From Siphonodentalium dalli (lineage: Eukaryota > Mollusca > Scaphopoda > Gadilida > Siphonodentaliidae): DNA of 64,000 nucleotides. The position numbers and the translations under genes were made by a program. The notes under the pieces were generated by a model, which was not told the origin of the DNA, did no database searches, and worked only from the letters and a program-made list of their open reading frames with translations. The stretch lies in assembly GCA_032622095.1 (NCBI GenBank), contig CP136061.1, positions 63,803,127 through 63,867,126 of the forward strand, given 5' to 3'. Of this stretch, positions 58,957-64,000 are shown piece by piece; position 1 is the stretch's first letter; every line of letters starts with the position of its first letter.

Positions 58957-59152
58957 CTTCGACATCGGTCATGATCGTCCCTCTGTAACCAGCGTCTGCT
59001 TGTCCCCCTGAGTATGTGAATATCTTTACAGTATATTCCTTGTATGGAAGGAGACGTGTTGCTTTGAAGGAATTCTCATAGGATGAATCTTCAAATTTAT
59101 CTTTGTTGATATTGTTGTTGGAAGTTTCCTCACAAAAGTATTTGTCATATAT
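58957..59152 (-). CDS. Exon: C-terminal half of FN3 domain 1
   Basis: 196 bp, phase 0 to 1. The acceptor is CGGTTTTAG|ATAT and the donor GAAG|GTTTGT. It encodes IYDKYFCEETSNNNINKDKF, SYENSFKATRLLPYKEYTVK and YRGTIMTDVE. The LLPYKEYTV segment (L-x-P-x-x-x-Y-x-V) is the FN3 tyrosine corner. The first half of this domain should lie in an exon at higher coordinates; I could not find it, so the start of the gene is upstream or beyond the window. Confidence 0.85.
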
Positions 59153-59468
59153 CTAAAACCGAAAGATATGAAATTTCAATTAAACAAGTCTTTTGCACAC
59201 AAACAAATGGCTTTTCGCAGGTGTATTAATTTTCTGAGGAGGCTCAATTTGAAGGATCCAGCTTGCAAGAACTAAGATATAGAGGTAGAAGTTGTTATCT
59301 GTATGTCGAGGCAAATGACTTTTCGCTTTCTGTGCAGTAATTCTAGAAAATATGACAGGCCAAACCTGTTGCATGTAGGTATACTTCATCACATTGTAGG
59401 ACTAAGATTATTCACATCCAATCTAAGATGACGGAAATACAGGGCCAGATACAGCACTTCTCACAGTA
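59153..59468. other. Intron sequence upstream of the most 5' exon seen
   Basis: Contains a single diverged unit (about 59345-59455) of the 149-bp satellite found at 61005-61850. Nothing else was recognised. Confidence 0.6.
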
Positions 59469-60982
59469 AGCGACCTGCCTTAACGAGGTGTACATGTGTT
59501 AGTACCGCGGTGTAATACAGTGTGATACCGCCCATTCGCGATTGCACTACCATGTCGTACCACGGGAACGTTCGCGATATCACCGCAATACCAACGGTAA
59601 CAAATTCTAGTACCGCAGTGATATGCTTTCCCCTTTCCAATGCCATACATGCATGTGTTTCATCCGAATCGTGATTAGATAAGAATATGTGAAAATAATT
59701 TGTACTGTGAACCGCCAAGTACAGCAAATGCATACGACCACTAAACGTTGCAAGCTGAGATCAAACAATGCCGCCCGACAATAATCACGAACATGCCTGT
59801 GCTCAGTGACTGTTGACGTTGCAAAATGAAAGACTAGCAGATTATAAAAACGTTGTCTCTTTCAATGATTAATAGTTTGAATGTGTCTTTTCTTGGGCAG
59901 GCCGCCATAACACTACCCTAGCTACACTGCAGTTTGCTGTGCCTGCCCCTTTATATCGGTGGATGTATATATTCTCTGTGTATATACTAGAATTGATGTG
60001 GGTTAAAAGTGCAAGATGAAACATTTCGTTCCTTGCGGAAATAAAGTCGGTACTTTGAACTGTAATTACTGTAACTTCATTCTCCCGACTAATTAGTCAT
60101 TAAAATTGAACTTTTATCTACAACTTTCAATGAAATATTACGATTTTAAGCCGGCCAATCGCCATGTACGTGCACTTATTTTTGTGTCGTGTTGATCACG
60201 TTATCGGTATCTCTCACCCACAAACTTCACGGTAACATCAAACAAGAATTACATCAGCATAGTCCAGAAATTGGGCACCTGCTACATCGTAACTGGTTGA
60301 GTGAACATGATTTGTGATTACTTGGTGTCACTTTCTTTGTGAGATTCCCTTTCATTTTCTATCAAAGAAAGGACTGATGATGCCACGTCTTTGTCTTTAT
60401 CTATATTCAAAAGTTGTAAATTCAGTATTCATTGTAAATTATATCGCTATCACTATAAGTCACATGGGACTTCACCTTGTTCATACGAAATGTCTCTGTA
60501 ATTGTGTTTCACTTTTATGTTTTGATTTTGGTATGGGGAAAATATGTGTAGTCGGAAAAAAGTTTACGGTCGGCATCCCAAAACTGAAACACCGGAAACA
60601 CACCTATTTTTTGTTTTTGGCATAAGATATAGAATTTATACATCATGTAGCCCGAGAGAGAATGAAAGCGCTACCGTCCTTACAATAACTTCCCGAGATC
60701 ACAAATTTGATTCCTGCGGGCCGCCTAGTTTGTTTCACGAATGTTTTCACTTCGCGGTGGAGGGCGTTAGCGGTAAATTGAACGCAGTCACAAAAAAATA
60801 ACGCGTGTACGGCGGTAACGAGCACCAATAATGCGGTGACCTGCGTTGACCAGCGGTAAGAATACAGCCCGGCCAGAACTTCAGGTTAACCGCCCTCGAC
60901 CGCGGTACAAATTGATAAATGCGGAATTCTGGTGGTATCACCGTGGTAAGTACTGGCACATAACCTCGTTATACAGGTCGCT
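59469..60982. mobile_element. 1.5-kb TIR element flanked by TA
   Basis: The left end AGCGACCTGCCTTAACGAGG and the right end, reverse complemented AGCGACCTGTATAACGAGG, are inverted repeats. Similarity continues for about 50 bp (GTACCGCGGTG versus TTACCACGGTG). TA lies on both sides (59467-59468, 60983-60984). Subterminal regions are rich in GCGGTA/TACCGC motifs on both sides. Frames inside (103 codons at 60314-60625 and shorter) have no transposase motif that I can identify. A TA target site fits Tc1/mariner-like elements, though longer TIRs with subterminal repeats occur in other superfamilies. Confidence 0.75.
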
Positions 60983-61004
60983 TAATAAGAGCATAGCTGT
61001 ATAT

Positions 61005-61850
61005 AAATATAAAGGTCATAACTTTAGAAGAAATGAAAGGACAAAACCTGTTGTATATAGGTATACTTCATCCCATTGTGGTTCATGACTATACCAAAGA
61101 TCATTCAAATCCAATCCAAGGTGACGAAAATACAGGGTGTAGATGTATTTTTTTATATAGGGGTCATAATTTTAGAAGAAATTAATGGACAAAACCTGTT
61201 GTATGTAGGTATACTTCATCCCATTGTGGTTCATGACTATACCAAAGATCATTCAAATCCAATTTAAAGTGACGAAAATACAGGGTTTAGATGTATTTTT
61301 CGATATAGGGGGTCATAATTTTTTAAATAATTAATGGACAACCTGTTGTATGTGGATATTACTAATCCACACTGCCTCATAAGCATACTAAAGATCATTC
61401 ATCAAAACCTACAATGACTGATATCCAAGGTCAACATGGATTAGTTTTCAGTATAAAGGTCAAAACTGTACAAATCCTGAACGGACAAAACCTGTTAATA
61501 TTCCCATTATAATTTTCCACTGGAAAATGTCCAAGATGACCAATACCGGAATGGAAATATTCTATCCTCTAAGGGCCATAACTTCAGAAGAAATGAATAG
61601 GCAGAACTTAGCTGAACATTACATGTGGATACCGTTGCCTTCATATGCAGCCTCATCTGTATATTATGACTGAGATACCAAGATCCAAAGTTGGCACAGA
61701 TGCAAATGTTTTCACTCTAAGGACCATAACTGTGCAACAAATGAATGGATGAAAACCGTTAAATGTGAATATACCTTCCTCCATAGTGGTCATAACAAAC
61801 CAAAGATAATTGACATCAGACTTATGATGACTAATATGAGAGCTTCAAAG
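61005..61850. repeat. About 149-bp satellite, diverging rightward
   Basis: GGTCATAA(C/T)TTTAGAAGAAAT units at 61013, 61162 and 61311 share ACAAAACCTGTTGTAT, GGTATACTTCATCCCATTG and CATTCAAATCCAAT. More degraded units continue to about 61850. Confidence 0.8.
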
Positions 61851-63616
61851 TTGTTTGATTGATATTCACTTAATTTCTAAGAGAATTCCAACTAATTGCC
61901 ACTAATTCCAGCAACAATCTCATCTTGAATAGTTTGCAAATGCCATACTAATCATTTATATCAAATTTGATGTACATATCAGTCAGGTATTAATTGAAAA
62001 AATTTAAGTTGACAGAACATGTAATGGTGATCTTTTGGAACAAATAGACCTTACTTGTTATTGAAATATTAAAATGCAGGCTTATTTAATCACCTATAAT
62101 TTGTATTTTGTTGGTTTATGAATGTTGGCTGTACATATATATTTACATAACATGACATCACCTTGTTGACCTAATCACTCAAATTGCTCAGCAGTATAAT
62201 TGGGAGTACTTTTAAAAGTTCACATGAATTGCATTGAAGCCAGTACTTGGAACTAAGTATTTGGTGTAGCAGTAAATTTTTTTTATCGAAATTGCAGTCC
62301 TCTTTCCACCCCCAACAAACTAAATGTCGGTTATTGACCTGGGATCAAAACATAAATATACAATTACAATTAAAACATAGTTGTTCATATGAACTCATAT
62401 GTGTGGCAATTTGTTTTTAATAGTACGCATCACACAAAAACAATGTCATGTTTCCCCTCACAGTTCAAATGCATCGCCCGTGGCATCACACGAAACTTGG
62501 AAATCGATCGAAAATTCACAGGAGAAACTCAAGCTAATATTGGGCTCAGTTCTGTATGGGCTAATCTCAAAATTCTCGTCAGATTTTATGAAAATAAATA
62601 GAATACTTTCAGCTTTTTTTGAGTGATGTTCAAATAATCGGAATCCGCTGATAATATATAGCCCATCGGGTATTAATAATACCTCGCAGTTGAACATCAG
62701 CTTTTACTGATTGGCAAAACAAAAAATCTGTTATTGTATCTAAGTGCAATATGCATTCATTAATAAATGTATGCAATACAACCATTGTATTGACTGTAGA
62801 AAACAGTTGTAAAAGTATCTTCAATAATGACCAACGTGAGGGGGCATTGCATAATATCCAAAAGGAAGTCTTTTGGGAAATATGTTTATAATTATAAACA
62901 TTAAACACAAATTTGAAAGAAAATATACTTTGACATTTAAAGGAACATATGGTATAGCTGAAGCATGTCAGACTGTCAGTCTGTGATCACACCATGCAAA
63001 ATTCCCATACTGACACTGTGGCTCAGTATACTCCCAAGTCAATATGACAGCAATTATTATCCATCAATCTAAATTTAGTTAATAATCATCGCCATTCCAT
63101 ACATTGACGCAACTTACAAGTATTCAAATCACAAGTCAAAGACTTTTACACCGCATGCACATGTTTCATGCAGGGTCATAATGTTACTCAGTAGTCACCG
63201 ATCTGAGTCGGCACCTTTGATCTCTTTGTCAAAACAACTACCAGCATACATCAAAGGCAGGGCACATACTTCGCGACAGTGTGAATATATTTCTTTGATG
63301 TATTTGGCTCTGAATGTTTACCGCGATAGGGCGTCCAATGAGTGTATATGGGAACAAACGTCCAATATATAAAAATCAGAATCGAAATTGGAAATCGGCT
63401 TATTTTGCCTCCCGTTATCAGAAATCGGTCCGATGGGTTTTTCATTATTGGAACATTATTATGTTTGTTATGGGAATAAATAATCAAAAAGCTATATAAA
63501 TATGAGAAATGAATGTAGTGGGGATGTGTGTTATTGAGAGAGCTTTTATATGACATGTTGTTTATATTATTGTTATTCAAAAATAATGGGACTACATCAT
63601 CTAATGCTGCTATAAC
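61851..63616. other. AT-rich DNA, no supported gene
   Basis: A minus-strand frame around 62458-62590 has a C-x-x-x..C pattern (FQVSCDATGDAF) with borders CCATACAG|A and AACT|GTGAGG. It could be an Ig-like exon, but its phase does not fit the next known exon and I do not call it. The rest is unremarkable. Confidence 0.5.
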
Positions 63617-63996
63617 GACTTCAAAAAGCAACTGAAAATATTCTTATTCCAAGAAGCATTCAAAGATTTGGAATTACAACCGAAGAAGAAGTCCCGTAAG
63701 CACGTTAGCGAGTAGCCTTAGTCAGCTAGGGTGTTCCAGGCTATACCAGGTGAAAGCTAACATCATGCGCATTCTTATTCCAAGAAGCATCCAAAGACTT
63801 GGAATTACAACCGAAGAAGAAGTCCCGTAAGCATGTTAGCGAGTAGCCTTGGTCAACTAGGGTGTTCCAGGCTATACCAGGTGAAAGCTAACGTCATGTG
63901 CATAAACCAAGAAAAACACCAGCTGAACTTTAACTCATGTACATATGTGTTTGATACTGTTTTTATTTTTATCTTAAAACACACAAAAAAAAAACT
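63617..63996 (+). mobile_element. 3' end of a LINE-like retrotransposon
   Basis: The frame from 63617 reads DFKKQLKIFLFQEAFKDLEL then QPKKKSRKHVSE and a stop at 63713-63715. The F-K-K-x-L-K-x-F-L-F motif is common at the C-terminus of ORF2 of animal non-LTR retrotransposons. Upstream the frame is closed within a few codons, so the copy is 5' truncated or decayed. A 131-bp segment (63640-63770 and 63771-63901) is duplicated in tandem, spanning the ORF end and 3' UTR. An A-run at about 63987-63996 is the likely tail. Confidence 0.65.
63640..63901 (+). repeat. 131-bp tandem duplication at the LINE-like 3' end
   Basis: Two copies start TATTCTTATTCCAAGAAGCAT / CATTCTTATTCCAAGAAGC (compared in part) and end CATCATGCG / CGTCATGTG. 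They differ at only a handful of positions, so the duplication is fairly recent. Confidence 0.9.
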
Positions 63997-64000
63997 ACCG

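Larger units (their letters stand above)
22486..59152 (-). other. Partial multi-exon gene encoding tandem FN3 domains
   Basis: Seven minus-strand exons splice into a single open frame of 976 nt, about 325 codons, without a stop: 58957-59152, 58454-58618, 48254-48388, 31731-31867, 28016-28108, 24962-25037, 22486-22659. All borders are AG/GT and every junction keeps phase. The product has the C-terminal half of one FN3 domain, two complete FN3 domains and the start of a further FN3-like module. It is extracellular-type sequence of a cell-surface protein. Exons for the signal peptide, transmembrane and cytoplasmic parts are outside or unrecognised. The last module, with NGKIIKTGLLV, resembles the membrane-proximal region of R3-type receptor tyrosine phosphatases (the PTPRB/PTPRJ/Ptp10D group); that family call is inference. 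Introns are 338, 10065, 16386, 3622, 2978 and 2302 bp and are filled with mobile DNA. Confidence 0.8.

Noticed and set aside
60314-60625. A 103-codon frame inside the TA-flanked element as a transposase
   Set aside because: No DDE or helix-turn-helix motif visible; Cys/Leu-rich translation of AT-rich DNA.
62458-62697. Possible Ig-like exon with FQVSCDATGDAF on the minus strand
   Set aside because: Only one plausible cysteine context, weak acceptor, and its end phase does not match the next exon at 59152.

Overview
The window looks like intron-rich, repeat-rich animal nuclear DNA. No bacterial-style gene organisation, rRNA or CRISPR is visible. Coding sequence is confined to short exons with GT/AG borders separated by kilobases of AT-rich DNA full of transposons and satellites. 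The overall character, including repeats built on a GGCCATAACTC motif and minisatellite-bearing Helitron-like elements, suggests a marine invertebrate, most likely a mollusc such as a bivalve. That placement is inference; nothing here fixes the species.

Layout. (1) Positions 1-21055 are one uninterrupted head-to-tail concatemer of at least 23 non-autonomous Helitron-like elements. Each starts with TCT...ATATATTTTG and ends with a GC-rich hairpin followed by CTAG, and each abuts the next with no spacer. Three end types (A, B, C) are mixed, some elements are chimeras, and a 3.93-kb block spanning several elements is triplicated (9245-21015). Type C elements, and some others, carry a 122-bp minisatellite. 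(2) From 21056 to about 59.2 kb the minus strand carries seven exons of one gene (58957-59152, 58454-58618, 48254-48388, 31731-31867, 28016-28108, 24962-25037, 22486-22659). Joined in silico they give one open frame with matching phases and successive fibronectin type III (FN3) domains of a cell-surface protein. A receptor-type tyrosine phosphatase of the R3 type is the best guess. Both gene ends lie outside what I can see. (3) A second Helitron-like concatemer (about 35926-41155, seven elements plus a captured copy of its host flank) sits in the 16.4-kb intron of that gene. (4) The introns also hold a 1.06-kb hAT-like element with an 8-bp target duplication, two copies of a foldback MITE, a frameshifted THAP-domain relic, a possible piggyBac relic, several satellite families and long G/C homopolymers. 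(5) Upstream of the most 5' visible exon lies a 1.5-kb TIR element flanked by TA, then a 149-bp-period satellite, and at the right edge the 3' end of a LINE-like retrotransposon.

How it fits together. The only host gene I can support is the FN3 gene on the minus strand; almost everything else is mobile or tandem-repeat DNA. The most interesting material is the pair of Helitron-like concatemers. They show end-to-end amplification, end swapping, microhomology-bounded duplication and capture of flanking DNA. They also multiply short motifs matching known transcription-factor consensus sites: NRF-1-like in the 122-bp unit and nuclear-receptor DR0-like in hairpins. No Rep/helicase, transposase or complete reverse transcriptase gene is present, so all the elements seen are non-autonomous, truncated or decayed.
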